64,000 nt of DNA from the NCBI GenBank assembly GCA_002425185.1, contig DILT01000009.1, positions 39,114-103,113 of the forward strand. The letters are read 5' to 3'. The stretch is from Flammeovirgaceae bacterium UBA5585. GTDB taxonomy: Bacteria > Bacteroidota > Bacteroidia > Cytophagales > Cyclobacteriaceae. Position numbers and translations under genes: made by a program. This document shows, in pieces, positions 16,004 through 25,405 of the stretch. Under the pieces are notes generated by a model. That model was not told where the DNA came from, made no database searches, and was given only the letters and a program-made list of their open reading frames with translations. Position 1 is the first letter of the stretch. Every line of letters starts with the position of its first letter.

Positions 16004-18451
16004 ATGAACATTTTAAAATTCGGTGGTTCATCCGTAGGAACCCCGGAACGTATCAAACAGGTAATCGCGATACTAAAAAATAAACTACCCGCTGAAATGG
16101 CTGTTGTGTTCTCCGCCTTTGGGGGTGTTACCGATCAACTCATTCATAGCAGTCAGCTGGCGCTGAATGGCAACCTTGAATACAAAGCTGAGCTTGCCAG
16201 ACTGGTTGATCAACACCTGAATACGGTGCGCGAACTGATTCCCATTTCAAAACAAAGCGGAATCCTGGCACAGGTTACCATTCAATTCAATGCGCTGGAA
16301 GATGTACTGCACGGTGTTTATCTGGTGAAAGAACGAACCCCGCGAACATTGGATTACATCATGAGCTTTGGCGAACGCATCAGTGCCTACATCATCAGTG
16401 AAGCGATGCGCGAACAAAACATTGATGCCGAATTTCTGGATGCACGACAAGTTATCCGTACAGACGATCAATTTGGTTCGGCACAAGTCGATTTTTCAAT
16501 CACAAACAAGCGCATCCTGGATCATTTCCATCAGCATAAGAAATTACAGGTCGTTACCGGGTTCATTGCTTCATCTGAATCAGGCGAAACCACTACGCTG
16601 GGCCGCAGCGGTTCAGACTATACGGCAGCAATATTGGCTGGTTCATTAAAAGCAGCATCGCTTGAAATATGGACCGATGTGGACGGCATCCTCACAGCCA
16701 ATCCAAAGCAAGTTAAGAAAGCGTTCACCGTTCCCGAATTGAGTTACGAAGAAGCCATGGAACTCTCCCACTTTGGAGCCAAGGTAATTTTTCCTTCTAC
16801 TATGCGGCCCGCTATGGCACATCATATCCCCATCTGGATAAAAAATACCTTTAATCCGCAAGCACGCGGAACACGCATCAGTGCACAAAGCAGCAACGGC
16901 AAATTGATTAAAGGCATTTCATCCATTGATACCATTTGCCTGCTGAACATACAAGGCAGTGGCATGGTAGGTGTAGTGGGTGTATCCATGCGGTTGTTTG
17001 GTGCATTGGCACAGGAGAAAATAAATGTTATCCTGATCAGCCAGGCATCATCTGAACATTCCATTTGCCTTGCCGTTGAACGGCAACAATCGGTGCGGGC
17101 AAAAAAAGCCCTTGAAAAAGAATTTGAATATGAGATCAGCAGCAAACGCATTGATGGCATTGAACTAAATGACAACCTGAGCATCATTGCCCTGGTGGGC
17201 GATGGCATGAAGCATCATTCCGGTACCAGCGGAAAAATGTTTTCAGCTTTGGGAAAAAACGGGATTAATGTAGTAGCCATTGCACAAGGTTCGTCCGAAC
17301 GAAACATCTCTGCGGTGATTTCAAAAAATGACACAGCCAAAGCCTTATCGGCCCTGCACGATGCGTTTTTTCTATCCAATACAAAAACCATTCACCTGTA
17401 TTTAATTGGTACCGGACTGATCGGAAAAACACTGCTTCAGCAAATCCATCAACAACTTAATAAACTGCTTACCGCCAACAACCTTGAAATCAAACTCGTA
17501 GGACTTACCAACAGTCGTAAAATGTTTTTGAATGAAGATGGTATTGAAGTGGATGGCGCCTTGCAGCACCTGAATGATCATGGAAAAGAAGCTAACCTGG
17601 AAATATTCAAAGAAACTATTATTCAGTATAACCTTCCTAACAGCATATGTATTGATTGCACTGCCAGCGAAGATGTTACCACAGTTTATGATTCGCTATT
17701 GCGGGCTAATGTGTCTGTCGTAACCCCCAATAAAAAAGCAAACTCGGCTTCGTATGAATCCTATGCTGCTTTACGTAACACCGTTCGTAACCATGGCATT
17801 CAGTTTTTATATGAAACCAATGTGTGCGCAGGGCTACCGGTGATCAACACCTTAAACGATTTGCTGTTGAGTGGAGATTCCGTGCAACGGATTGAAGCTG
17901 TGCTGAGCGGCACATTAAATTATATCTTCTCATCATTCACGGCAGGCAAACGATTCAGTGATGTGGTGGCGGAAGCAAAAGCATTGGGTTATACTGAACC
18001 CGATCCGCGTGATGACCTGAGCGGAATGGATGTGGCGCGCAAAATGCTGATTCTGGCACGCGAAACCGGATTAAAACTGGAGTTAAAGGATATTACCGTA
18101 GAAAGCCTTGTTCCGGAAAATTGTAGTGGTGAACTTTCACCGGATGAATTTTTTGAACGCTTAAAAGCATCAGATGATTATTTTGAGCAACTTCGTTCGG
18201 ACGCTGAGCGTCAGCAGAAAAAACTACGCTACCAGGCATCGTTGAAAGATGGTAAGATTAAAGTCGGGCTTGCCGCGGTTGAAAGTAATCATCCGTTTTA
18301 TTCCTTGTCGGGAAGTGACAACATCATTCAGTTTATCACCACCCGCTACAGTGAACGGCCCATGGTAATCCGCGGCCCCGGTGCCGGTGCAGAAGTTACT
18401 GCGGCCGGTGTTTTTGCCGATATCATTCGCATTGGAAATAATATCCGGTAA
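16004..18451 (+). CDS. thrA: Bifunctional aspartokinase / homoserine dehydrogenase
   Basis: The 815-residue product phosphorylates aspartate and, after the separate semialdehyde dehydrogenase step, reduces aspartate semialdehyde to homoserine. The kinase half starts NILKFGGSSVGTPERI and contains TLGRSGSDYTAA; two ACT domains follow (about 310-450; GSGMVGVVGVSMRLFGALAQEKINVILISQ and LVGDGMKHHSGTSGKMFSALGKNGINVVAIAQG). The dehydrogenase half begins near residue 466 (LIGTGLIGKTLLQQI) and has VVTPNKKANSASY and SGTLNYIFSSF. The ACT pair suggests threonine feedback. The stop overlaps the thrB ATG by one base. Confidence 0.96.
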   Translation: MNILKFGGSSVGTPERIKQVIAILKNKLPAEMAVVFSAFGGVTDQLIHSSQLALNGNLEYKAELARLVDQHLNTVRELIPISKQSGILAQVTIQFNALEDVLHGVYLVKERTPRTLDYIMSFGERISAYIISEAMREQNIDAEFLDARQVIRTDDQFGSAQVDFSITNKRILDHFHQHKKLQVVTGFIASSESGETTTLGRSGSDYTAAILAGSLKAASLEIWTDVDGILTANPKQVKKAFTVPELSYEEAMELSHFGAKVIFPSTMRPAMAHHIPIWIKNTFNPQARGTRISAQSSNGKLIKGISSIDTICLLNIQGSGMVGVVGVSMRLFGALAQEKINVILISQASSEHSICLAVERQQSVRAKKALEKEFEYEISSKRIDGIELNDNLSIIALVGDGMKHHSGTSGKMFSALGKNGINVVAIAQGSSERNISAVISKNDTAKALSALHDAFFLSNTKTIHLYLIGTGLIGKTLLQQIHQQLNKLLTANNLEIKLVGLTNSRKMFLNEDGIEVDGALQHLNDHGKEANLEIFKETIIQYNLPNSICIDCTASEDVTTVYDSLLRANVSVVTPNKKANSASYESYAALRNTVRNHGIQFLYETNVCAGLPVINTLNDLLLSGDSVQRIEAVLSGTLNYIFSSFTAGKRFSDVVAEAKALGYTEPDPRDDLSGMDVARKMLILARETGLKLELKDITVESLVPENCSGELSPDEFFERLKASDDYFEQLRSDAERQQKKLRYQASLKDGKIKVGLAAVESNHPFYSLSGSDNIIQFITTRYSERPMVIRGPGAGAEVTAAGVFADIIRIGNNIR

Positions 18452-19395
18452 TGATGAATACGAATTGGATAAAAGCCTTTGGCCCTGCTACCGTAGCGAA
18501 CGTGTCGTGTGGATTTGATGTATTTGGCTTTGCCTTGCACCAACCCGGTGATGAGGTGGAAGTTCGTTTGAATGATTCAGGAAAAATACTAATCACTGAA
18601 ATAACAGGAGACAACCATCTTCTTCCGCGTGAAGCACACCTGAATACGTGTGGAGTTGCTGTACAGCAATTCCTTCAGACGACAAACCATTCGTATGGCG
18701 CAGAAATTAAGCTGAATAAAAAATTACCGCTCGGCAGCGGTATGGGGTCCAGTGCCGCAAGTGCCGTGGCGGCCTTGGTAGCGATAAATCATGCCACCGG
18801 AGATAAACTATCCAGAAAAGAACTATTACCCTTTGCAATGGAAGCTGAACGAATCGCTTGCGGATCAGCCCATGCCGATAATGTTGCGCCATCCTTACTT
18901 GGGGGTTTTGTTTTGATCCGCGATAAGGAAACGTTGGACATCATCAACATTCCAACACCGTCAGATTTATTTGCTGTTGTCGTACATCCGCACATTGAAA
19001 TTAAAACCAGCGATGCACGGCAGGCCATGCGTAAAACACTTTCTCTAACCGATGCCGTAAAACAATGGGGCAATACCGCAGCGCTCGTAGCCGGTCTCAT
19101 GAAAGAAGACTTTAATCTTATCAGCCGGTCATTGGAAGATGTTGTTGCCGAACCCGTGCGCTCCATTTTTATACCGGGTTATTATCAGGTTAAGCAAGCT
19201 GCCCTACAGGCGGGTGCGTTGGGGTGCGGTATATCCGGTTCAGGACCATCTGTTTTTGCATTGTGTCGAGGTGAGGTTAATGCACATGTTGTAGCAAGTG
19301 CCGTGCAGACAGCTTTTCAGGACATCAAACTTAAATCCGACAAGTATATTTCAGAAATAAACTTAGTTGGCGCACAGGTACTATCATCAGACTAA
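18451..19395 (+). CDS. thrB: Homoserine kinase
   Basis: The 314-residue GHMP kinase phosphorylates homoserine. The ATP-binding motif KLPLGSGMGSSAASAVAAL lies at about residues 91-109, with the N-terminal PATVANVSCGFDVFGFAL and the C-terminal GISGSGPSVFAL glycine loop. It starts at the ATG overlapping the thrA stop, or at the next ATG 3 nt later. Middle gene of a tight thrABC operon. Confidence 0.95.
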   Translation: MMNTNWIKAFGPATVANVSCGFDVFGFALHQPGDEVEVRLNDSGKILITEITGDNHLLPREAHLNTCGVAVQQFLQTTNHSYGAEIKLNKKLPLGSGMGSSAASAVAALVAINHATGDKLSRKELLPFAMEAERIACGSAHADNVAPSLLGGFVLIRDKETLDIINIPTPSDLFAVVVHPHIEIKTSDARQAMRKTLSLTDAVKQWGNTAALVAGLMKEDFNLISRSLEDVVAEPVRSIFIPGYYQVKQAALQAGALGCGISGSGPSVFALCRGEVNAHVVASAVQTAFQDIKLKSDKYISEINLVGAQVLSSD

Positions 19396-19407
19396 AAATC
19401 AGTAACC

Positions 19408-20703
19408 GTGAAGTATTACAGCTTAACTACTCCATCCCATAAGGTTTCCTTCCAACAAGCCGTAGTTTCCGGACTTGCCCCTGATGGTGGTTTATACATG
19501 CCGGAACATTTACCGGTATTATCAAAAGAATTTATTAGTCAATTACCGGTATTATCCAAAGAAGACATCGGATTTACTATTGCACGGTTGTTCATTGATG
19601 AAAGTGTTTCTGATAAAACACTCTATGAAATTGTCCGTGAAACAATCGACTTTGATTTTCCATTGGTTGCACTGGAAGAAAATGTCTACGCGCTGGAATT
19701 ATTTCACGGGCCCACACTGGCCTTTAAAGATGTGGGTGCACGGTTTCTGGCTCGTATACTCCAGCACATCGCAAAAACTATTCACCAGGAAATCACCGTA
19801 CTGGTAGCCACATCGGGTGATACCGGCAGCGCAGCAGCGCATGGTTTTTATAATGTGGAAGGAATACGCGTGGTAATACTCTATCCTTCAGGCATGGTGA
19901 GTGCCCTGCAGGAAAAACAATTCGCCACACTGGGAAAGAATATACAAGCCATAAAAATAGCCGGCACCTTTGATGACTGTCAGCAGTTGGTCAAACAAGC
20001 CTTTCAGGATGAAGAGCTACGCAAGACAAAGTTTTTAACATCAGCTAACTCCATTAACATCGCCCGGTTAATACCTCAATCATTTTACTATTTTTTTGCG
20101 TGGTTGCAACTTAGCACACCTAAACATGTAGTCTTTTCTGTTCCAAGCGGAAATTTTGGCAACCTCACAGCTGGTGTGTTGGCTAAGAAAATGGGATTGC
20201 CCATAGATGCCTTTGTGGCGGCAACCAATGTAAACGATGTCGTTCCCGAATATCTTCACACAAAAGTTTTCAAACCACGTGCATCAACGCAAACCATCAG
20301 CAATGCCATGGACGTTGGCAATCCCAGCAACTTTCCACGGTTGCTTGCCCTTTATGATAATGATTGGGACTACATCAGTAAAGAAATATACGGCTACGCA
20401 TTTACAGATGCTGAAACACGAATGGCAATGCTTGATGTGTTTAACCAGAAAAAATATGTTCTCGATCCGCATGGTGCAGTGGGCTATCTGGGATTAAAAA
20501 AATACCTGGGGCGCAATCCCGATGCACAAGGTATATTTCTTGAAACGGCACATCCTTCAAAATTTCCGGATGTAGTGGAGTCGGCAATTCAACAACCCAT
20601 TAGCATCCACCCTTCTCTGGCAGAGCTTGCCAATAAACAAATTCAATCCCTTTCGTGTACTTCCAATTTTTCAGATTTCAAAAATCTGTTGATGAAGCAC
20701 TAA
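19408..20703 (+). CDS. thrC: Threonine synthase
   Basis: The 431-residue PLP enzyme converts O-phosphohomoserine to threonine. The PLP lysine is Lys107 in FHGPTLAFKDVGARFL; VATSGDTGSAAAHGF and VPSGNFGNLTAGVLAKKMG are the phosphate-binding and fold signatures. The start is GTG at 19408, 12 nt after thrB, the only start that keeps the conserved MKYYSLTTP beginning. A 198-bp gap with a strong terminator separates it from leuC. Confidence 0.95.
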   Translation: MKYYSLTTPSHKVSFQQAVVSGLAPDGGLYMPEHLPVLSKEFISQLPVLSKEDIGFTIARLFIDESVSDKTLYEIVRETIDFDFPLVALEENVYALELFHGPTLAFKDVGARFLARILQHIAKTIHQEITVLVATSGDTGSAAAHGFYNVEGIRVVILYPSGMVSALQEKQFATLGKNIQAIKIAGTFDDCQQLVKQAFQDEELRKTKFLTSANSINIARLIPQSFYYFFAWLQLSTPKHVVFSVPSGNFGNLTAGVLAKKMGLPIDAFVAATNVNDVVPEYLHTKVFKPRASTQTISNAMDVGNPSNFPRLLALYDNDWDYISKEIYGYAFTDAETRMAMLDVFNQKKYVLDPHGAVGYLGLKKYLGRNPDAQGIFLETAHPSKFPDVVESAIQQPISIHPSLAELANKQIQSLSCTSNFSDFKNLLMKH

Positions 20704-20835
20704 AAATTACTAACTACCAAACACTCGTCAGCCAAAACTTTTTACGATTTCATTTACATTAATTCTATGTAACGCTTATGTTAGCAGATCAAATGATCAG
20801 AAATAAAATTCAATAGTAATTAGTCATTCTTATGT

Positions 20836-20871
20836 AAACTGCCTCGGTGAAAACCGGGGCAGTTTCATTTT
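20836..20871 (+). terminator. Intrinsic terminator / possible attenuator before leuC
   Basis: AAACTGCCTCGGT (20836-20848) pairs with ACCGGGGCAGTTT (20853-20865) around a GAAA loop: 13 bp with one T-G pair, followed by CATTTT. It sits 37 nt before the leuC ATG and 132 nt after thrC. Inner stem, loop and downstream spacing match the ilv attenuator terminator. It may terminate the thr transcript or attenuate leu. The only upstream mini-ORF ending nearby, at 20778-20816 (12 codons; one Leu and two Ile), is unconvincing as a leader, and no segment that could act as antiterminator is seen. Confidence 0.8.
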
Positions 20872-20901
20872 AAGCAAGCATCAACTAACTAACAGTTGTT
20901 C

Positions 20902-22308
20902 ATGAGTAAACCAAAAACGCTGTTTGACAAAATCTGGGACGCGCACGTAGTGAAGCAAAAAGATGGGTATCCGGACGTGTTGTTTATCGACCGTCACTTC
21001 ATCCATGAAGTAACCAGTCCGCAGGCCTTTGACGGACTACGCAAGCGAAATATTCCTGTATTCAATACGAAGCGCACTACCGCAACAGCCGACCATAACG
21101 TACCCACTAAAGATCAACACCTTCCTATCAGGGAAGCGCTTTCGCGGCACCAGGTAGAAACGTTACGAAAAAATTGTGCTGAGTTTGGTATAGAGCTTTA
21201 CGATTTAGGGCATCCCTTTCAAGGCATTGTACACATCATCGGTCCGGAACTGGGGTTAACATTACCGGGCATGACCATCGTGTGTGGCGACAGTCATACC
21301 TCCACGCACGGAGCATTCGGAAACATTGCCTTTGGCATTGGTACCAGCGAAGTAGAGCAAGTGCTGGCTACACAGTGCGTGCTTCAATACAAACCTAAAA
21401 CCATGCGCATTGAAGTGAATGGTAAACTTGGTAAGGGCGTGGTGGCTAAAGACATAATCCTGTACATCATCTCAAAAATTTCAGCCAGCGGTGCTACAGG
21501 CTATTTTGTGGAATATGCCGGCAGTGCCATTGAAAATTTATCGATGGAAGCCCGCATGACCATCTGCAACATGAGCATTGAAATGGGGGCGCGTGGCGGA
21601 TTGATTGCACCGGATAGTACAACTTTTAACTACATCCGCGGACGAAAATTTGCACCGCAAGCTGAAGCCTTTGAGCAGCACGTAGAACAATGGATGGAAT
21701 TAAAAACCGATGCGGGTGCTGTTTACGATAAAGTACTCACCTATGATGCAGCCGACATTGCCCCGATGATTACCTACGGTACCAATCCCGGTATGGGCAT
21801 TCGCGTAACCGATCGTATTCCTACAGAGAATGAACTGAAAGAGATCAGCGAAAAAAATTCCTTTTCAAAATCACTGGAGTACATGGGGCTTGAACCCGGC
21901 TCACAATTGCTTGGCAAAACAGTCGACTATGTATTTATAGGTAGTTGCACCAATGCACGCATTGAAGATTTACGTTTAGTAGCTTCGATTGTAAAAGGAA
22001 AAAAGAAATCACCCCATGTAGAGGTGTGGGTAGTGCCCGGCTCAAAACAGGTGGAAGAACAAGCCCGCAAAGAAGGACTCGACAAAATTTTTGAAGCTGC
22101 GGGATTTGAACTTCGCGGACCGGGATGCAGCGCATGCCTGGGCATGAACGAAGACAAGATACCCGCTGGCAAATATTGTATTAGTACTTCGAACAGGAAT
22201 TTTGAAGGGCGGCAAGGACCGAAATCCAGAACATTTCTGGCAAGTCCGTTGAGTGCTGCTGCCGCTGCAATTACCGGAAAGGTGACAGATGTGAGAGAAC
22301 TATTATAA
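20902..22308 (+). CDS. leuC: 3-isopropylmalate dehydratase, large subunit
   Basis: The 468-residue aconitase-family protein holds the 4Fe-4S cluster for isomerising 2-isopropylmalate to 3-isopropylmalate. The cluster cysteines are in IGSCTNARIEDL and GPGCSACLGMN; VCGDSHTSTHGAFG and DHNVPT are also family signatures. ATG at 20902 follows the shared ACTAACAGTTGTT motif by one base. It works as a heterodimer with LeuD, encoded next. Confidence 0.95.
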   Translation: MSKPKTLFDKIWDAHVVKQKDGYPDVLFIDRHFIHEVTSPQAFDGLRKRNIPVFNTKRTTATADHNVPTKDQHLPIREALSRHQVETLRKNCAEFGIELYDLGHPFQGIVHIIGPELGLTLPGMTIVCGDSHTSTHGAFGNIAFGIGTSEVEQVLATQCVLQYKPKTMRIEVNGKLGKGVVAKDIILYIISKISASGATGYFVEYAGSAIENLSMEARMTICNMSIEMGARGGLIAPDSTTFNYIRGRKFAPQAEAFEQHVEQWMELKTDAGAVYDKVLTYDAADIAPMITYGTNPGMGIRVTDRIPTENELKEISEKNSFSKSLEYMGLEPGSQLLGKTVDYVFIGSCTNARIEDLRLVASIVKGKKKSPHVEVWVVPGSKQVEEQARKEGLDKIFEAAGFELRGPGCSACLGMNEDKIPAGKYCISTSNRNFEGRQGPKSRTFLASPLSAAAAAITGKVTDVRELL

Positions 22309-22317
22309 TCGTTTGTG

Positions 22318-22378
22318 GTTGTTGGATATTCGTTGTTCGAAATAAAGTACAATGAACAATCCACGAACAACCAACAAC
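22318..22378. repeat. Intergenic inverted repeat, leuC-leuD spacer
   Basis: GTTGTTGG (22318-22325) can pair with CCAACAAC (22371-22378), and nested within it GTTGTTCG (22332-22339) with CGAACAAC (22364-22371), competing for one base. The right side again reads CGAACAACCAACAAC, the same wording as the spacers before ilvD and ilvA. No T-tract follows. Confidence 0.65.
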
Positions 22379-22399
22379 GATGAACCAATAACGATAAGA

Positions 22400-23011
22400 A
22401 TGAGTAAAGAAAAATTTCTAACACTTCAATCAACCGCTGTTCCGCTTGCGGTGGAGAACATCGACACGGACCAGATCATTCCTGCGCGTTTTTTGAAAGC
22501 CACCACGCGCGAAGGCTTTGGCGAAAACCTGTTTCGCGATTGGCGGTACGATGGTGACGGAAAACCCAAGGTCGATTTTGTTTTGAACAACCCAACCTTC
22601 ACCGGAAAAATACTGGTAGCCGGAAAAAACTTTGGTTGTGGCAGCAGTCGTGAACATGCCGCCTGGGCACTCTATGACTATGGTTTCCGGGTGGTCATCT
22701 CCTCCTTCTTTGCCGATATTTTTAAAAACAATGCATTAAACAATGCTCTGCTACCCGTGCAGGTAAGTGATGCCTTCCTTAAAAATATTTTTACAGCTAT
22801 CGAAAAATATCCATCGGCCATAATTGAAGTAAGCCTGGAAAACCAGTTTGTAAAACTTCCGGATGGAACAAAAGAGTCATTTGAGATCAATCCGTATAAA
22901 AAAGCATGCATGATTAACGGGTATGATGATATTGACTACTTGCTGAGTTTACAGGAAGAAATAAAAGAATTTGATTTCAAAAGCCGCGAGCCTCAAGCTA
23001 CGAGTTACTAG
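22400..23011 (+). CDS. leuD: 3-isopropylmalate dehydratase, small subunit
   Basis: The 203-residue swivel-domain partner of LeuC shows AVENIDTDQIIPARFLK near the N-terminus and GKNFGCGSSREHAAWAL, the substrate-binding loop. ATG at 22400 is chosen; the frame is open 48 nt upstream but only across the intergenic repeat. Its last codons (KSREPQATSY) run into the left arm of a further inverted repeat, so the C-terminal tail probably derives from that repeat. Confidence 0.94.
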   Translation: MSKEKFLTLQSTAVPLAVENIDTDQIIPARFLKATTREGFGENLFRDWRYDGDGKPKVDFVLNNPTFTGKILVAGKNFGCGSSREHAAWALYDYGFRVVISSFFADIFKNNALNNALLPVQVSDAFLKNIFTAIEKYPSAIIEVSLENQFVKLPDGTKESFEINPYKKACMINGYDDIDYLLSLQEEIKEFDFKSREPQATSY

Positions 23012-23027
23012 TTAGAAACTCATAGCT
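22996..23027. repeat. Inverted repeat overlapping the leuD stop
   Basis: AGCTACGAGTT (22996-23006) and AACTCATAGCT (23017-23027) form an 11-bp stem with one G-T pair and a 10-nt loop. The left arm encodes the last residues of LeuD. It is a different sequence family from the CGAATAAC repeats nearby and has no T-tract. Confidence 0.65.
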
Positions 23028-23061
23028 CATGGCTAGCAGCTTATTAATACGTGATAAGGAA

Positions 23062-24165
23062 ATGAAGAAAAAAATCACCATTCTCCCCGGAGACGGTATC
23101 GGAAAGGAAGTAACCACAGAAGGTAAGAACGTGCTTCAGCATATTGCTGAAAGTTTTGGGCACGAGTTCATCTTCACCGAAGCCTTAATCGGGCATGATG
23201 CCATAGAAAAAACCGGTACAGCCCTGCCTGATGAAACACTCGCGATGCTGAAAAATTCGGATGCAATTTTATTTGGCGCAGTAGGTCACCCGAAATACGA
23301 TAACGATCCCACATTAAAAGTGCGACCAGAGCAGGGCTTGTTGAAAATGCGCAAGGAGCTTGGCTTATATGCCAACCTGCGCCCCATTAAATTATTCGAT
23401 GAATTACTGCAAGCTTCCAGTATTAAACCGGAAATCTTAAAAGGTTCAGATATTTTATTCTTCCGTGAATTAACCGGTGACGTGTACTTCGGTGAAAAGG
23501 GAAGAAAAGAAGAAGGGAACACTGCATATGATTTGATGATCTACCATCGCTATGAAATTGAACGCATCGCCCACAAAGCGTTTCAGGCTGCACGTACCCG
23601 AAAGAAAAAAGTAACCTCGGTCGACAAAGCCAACGTACTGGAAAGCTCGCGCTTGTGGCGTGAAGTGGTACAACAAGTTGGGAAAGAATATCCGGATGTG
23701 ACACTGGAACATCAATTTATTGATGCGGCTGCTATGAAACTCATTCAAAGCCCGCGCAGTTTCGATGTGGTACTTACCGGAAATTTATTTGGCGACATCC
23801 TTACCGATGAAGCATCACAGATTGCAGGGTCCATGGGCATGCTGGCTTCGGCTTCGGTGGGTGACACGGTTGGTTTGTACGAACCCATCCACGGCAGTGC
23901 TCACGACATCACCGGTAAGGGAATTGCCAACCCGTTGGCTTCCATTTTATCTGCGGCCTTGTTGCTCGACATTTCTTTCGGATTGAAAGAAGAATCGGAA
24001 GCCGTGATACAGGCTGTGGAACAAACCTTAAAGGCCGGCTACCGCACGGTAGATATTGCCGACAATACAACACCAAAAGAAAAAATTTTAAACACGATTA
24101 CTATGGGCCGAAAAGTAATCGAACAATTAGCCCTCGTTTCTAACCCAATTACCAGCAACGAATAA
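23062..24165 (+). CDS. leuB: 3-isopropylmalate dehydrogenase
   Basis: The 367-residue NAD-dependent oxidative decarboxylase makes 2-ketoisocaproate. Family signatures: ITILPGDGIGKEV at the start, LFGAVGHPKYDN, the arginines of VRPEQGLLKMRKELGLYANLRP, the metal-binding aspartates in NLFGDILTDEASQIAGSMGML, and GSAHDITGKGIANP. ATG at 23062 is used because the 33 nt of extra frame before it is the spacer repeat. The last codons (NPITSNE) again lie in repeat-like sequence. Confidence 0.95.
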   Translation: MKKKITILPGDGIGKEVTTEGKNVLQHIAESFGHEFIFTEALIGHDAIEKTGTALPDETLAMLKNSDAILFGAVGHPKYDNDPTLKVRPEQGLLKMRKELGLYANLRPIKLFDELLQASSIKPEILKGSDILFFRELTGDVYFGEKGRKEEGNTAYDLMIYHRYEIERIAHKAFQAARTRKKKVTSVDKANVLESSRLWREVVQQVGKEYPDVTLEHQFIDAAAMKLIQSPRSFDVVLTGNLFGDILTDEASQIAGSMGMLASASVGDTVGLYEPIHGSAHDITGKGIANPLASILSAALLLDISFGLKEESEAVIQAVEQTLKAGYRTVDIADNTTPKEKILNTITMGRKVIEQLALVSNPITSNE

Positions 24166-24188
24166 CGAGCAACCCAGAACGATACCCT

Positions 24189-25349
24189 ATGAACAACAAA
24201 GTATACATTTTCGACACTACGCTCCGCGATGGCGAACAAGTGCCCGGCTGTCAGTTGGCTACAGAAGAAAAAATTACCATTGCCCGCGAACTGGAGTCAC
24301 TCGGTGTTGATGTGATTGAAGCCGGTTTCCCGATTTCCAGTCCGGGAGATTTCCTTTCGGTGATTGGTATTTCGCGTGCCGTGAAAGAGCCGGTCGTCTG
24401 CGGACTGACACGAGCCAAACAAGAAGATATTGACGTAGCCGCAGAAGCCCTTCGTTATGCCAAGCGTGGCCGCATTCATACGGGCATTGGTTCCAGCGAT
24501 GTGCACATCAGGCATAAATTTAAAAGTACACGCGAGCAGGTGTTAGAACAAGGTGTGTGGGCCGTGCAGTATGCAAAATCGAAAGGCTATGAAGTAGAGT
24601 TTTATGCCGAAGATGCCGGCCGTGCAGACCTGGCGTTTTTAGCACAGATGATTGAAGCCGTGATCAAAGTCGGGGCGGATGTAGTGAATATACCCGATAC
24701 TACAGGATATTGTTTACCACATTTATACGGTAAGCGAATCCAGTATTTGTTTGATCACGTGAGCAACATTGATAAAGCCATCGTATCGGTGCATTGTCAT
24801 AATGATTTGGGAATGGCCACGGCTAATACGATTTCAGGTTTGATCCACGGAGCACGCCAGGCAGAAGTAACGATAAACGGTATTGGTGAACGGGCCGGTA
24901 ACACTTCGCTTGAAGAAGTGGCGATGACCTTAAAAACCCACCAGGATTTGGGATTGACCACCAACATTAAATCGGAAAAAATTTATGGCATCAGCAAACT
25001 GGTTAGTAAAATGATGCGCATGCCCGTGCAGCCTAATAAAGCCATTGTGGGTGCGAATGCATTCTCCCATTCATCCGGCATCCACCAGGATGGTTTCCTC
25101 AAACACGCGGAGAACTATGAAATCATTAACCCGGCTGATGTAGGCGTTCCGTGTTCTTCCATTGTACTTACAGCCCGCAGCGGCAGGGCTGCATTAAAAC
25201 ACAGGCTTGAAGTATTGGGGCACAAGATAGAAGGAAGCGAACTGGATATTGTTTATGAGAACTTCCTCATCGTGGCCGATGAGAAGAAACAAGTTAATGA
25301 TCAGGACCTGGAAGTTTTAGCCTCCAGTATTCCGGTATTGGTAAGGTAA
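24189..25349 (+). CDS. leuA: 2-isopropylmalate synthase, short form without regulatory domain
   Basis: The 386-residue product condenses acetyl-CoA with 2-ketoisovalerate. The HMGL-like barrel shows FDTTLRDGEQVPG, HTGIGSSDVH, metal ligands in SVHCHNDLGMATANT, and NGIGERAGNTSLEEV, followed by the subdomain with SHSSGIHQDGFLK. The protein ends soon after (IPVLVR), lacking the roughly 120-residue LeuA dimerisation domain that binds leucine in the 500-residue enzymes. Leucine feedback at the enzyme is therefore doubtful. Citramalate or homocitrate synthase are alternatives for short proteins of this family, but the leuCDB context favours LeuA. Confidence 0.88.
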   Translation: MNNKVYIFDTTLRDGEQVPGCQLATEEKITIARELESLGVDVIEAGFPISSPGDFLSVIGISRAVKEPVVCGLTRAKQEDIDVAAEALRYAKRGRIHTGIGSSDVHIRHKFKSTREQVLEQGVWAVQYAKSKGYEVEFYAEDAGRADLAFLAQMIEAVIKVGADVVNIPDTTGYCLPHLYGKRIQYLFDHVSNIDKAIVSVHCHNDLGMATANTISGLIHGARQAEVTINGIGERAGNTSLEEVAMTLKTHQDLGLTTNIKSEKIYGISKLVSKMMRMPVQPNKAIVGANAFSHSSGIHQDGFLKHAENYEIINPADVGVPCSSIVLTARSGRAALKHRLEVLGHKIEGSELDIVYENFLIVADEKKQVNDQDLEVLASSIPVLVR

Positions 25350-25405
25350 GTATTCGTCACAAACTTGTTTAACAATTTCCGAAAGCACATTTTTGTACGC
25401 ATCAA

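Noticed and set aside
20778..20816. 12-codon ORF MLADQMIRNKIQ before the leuC terminator as a leucine leader peptide
   Set aside because: Only one Leu and two Ile codons, no run, and no segment that could act as antiterminator. Chance is a better explanation.
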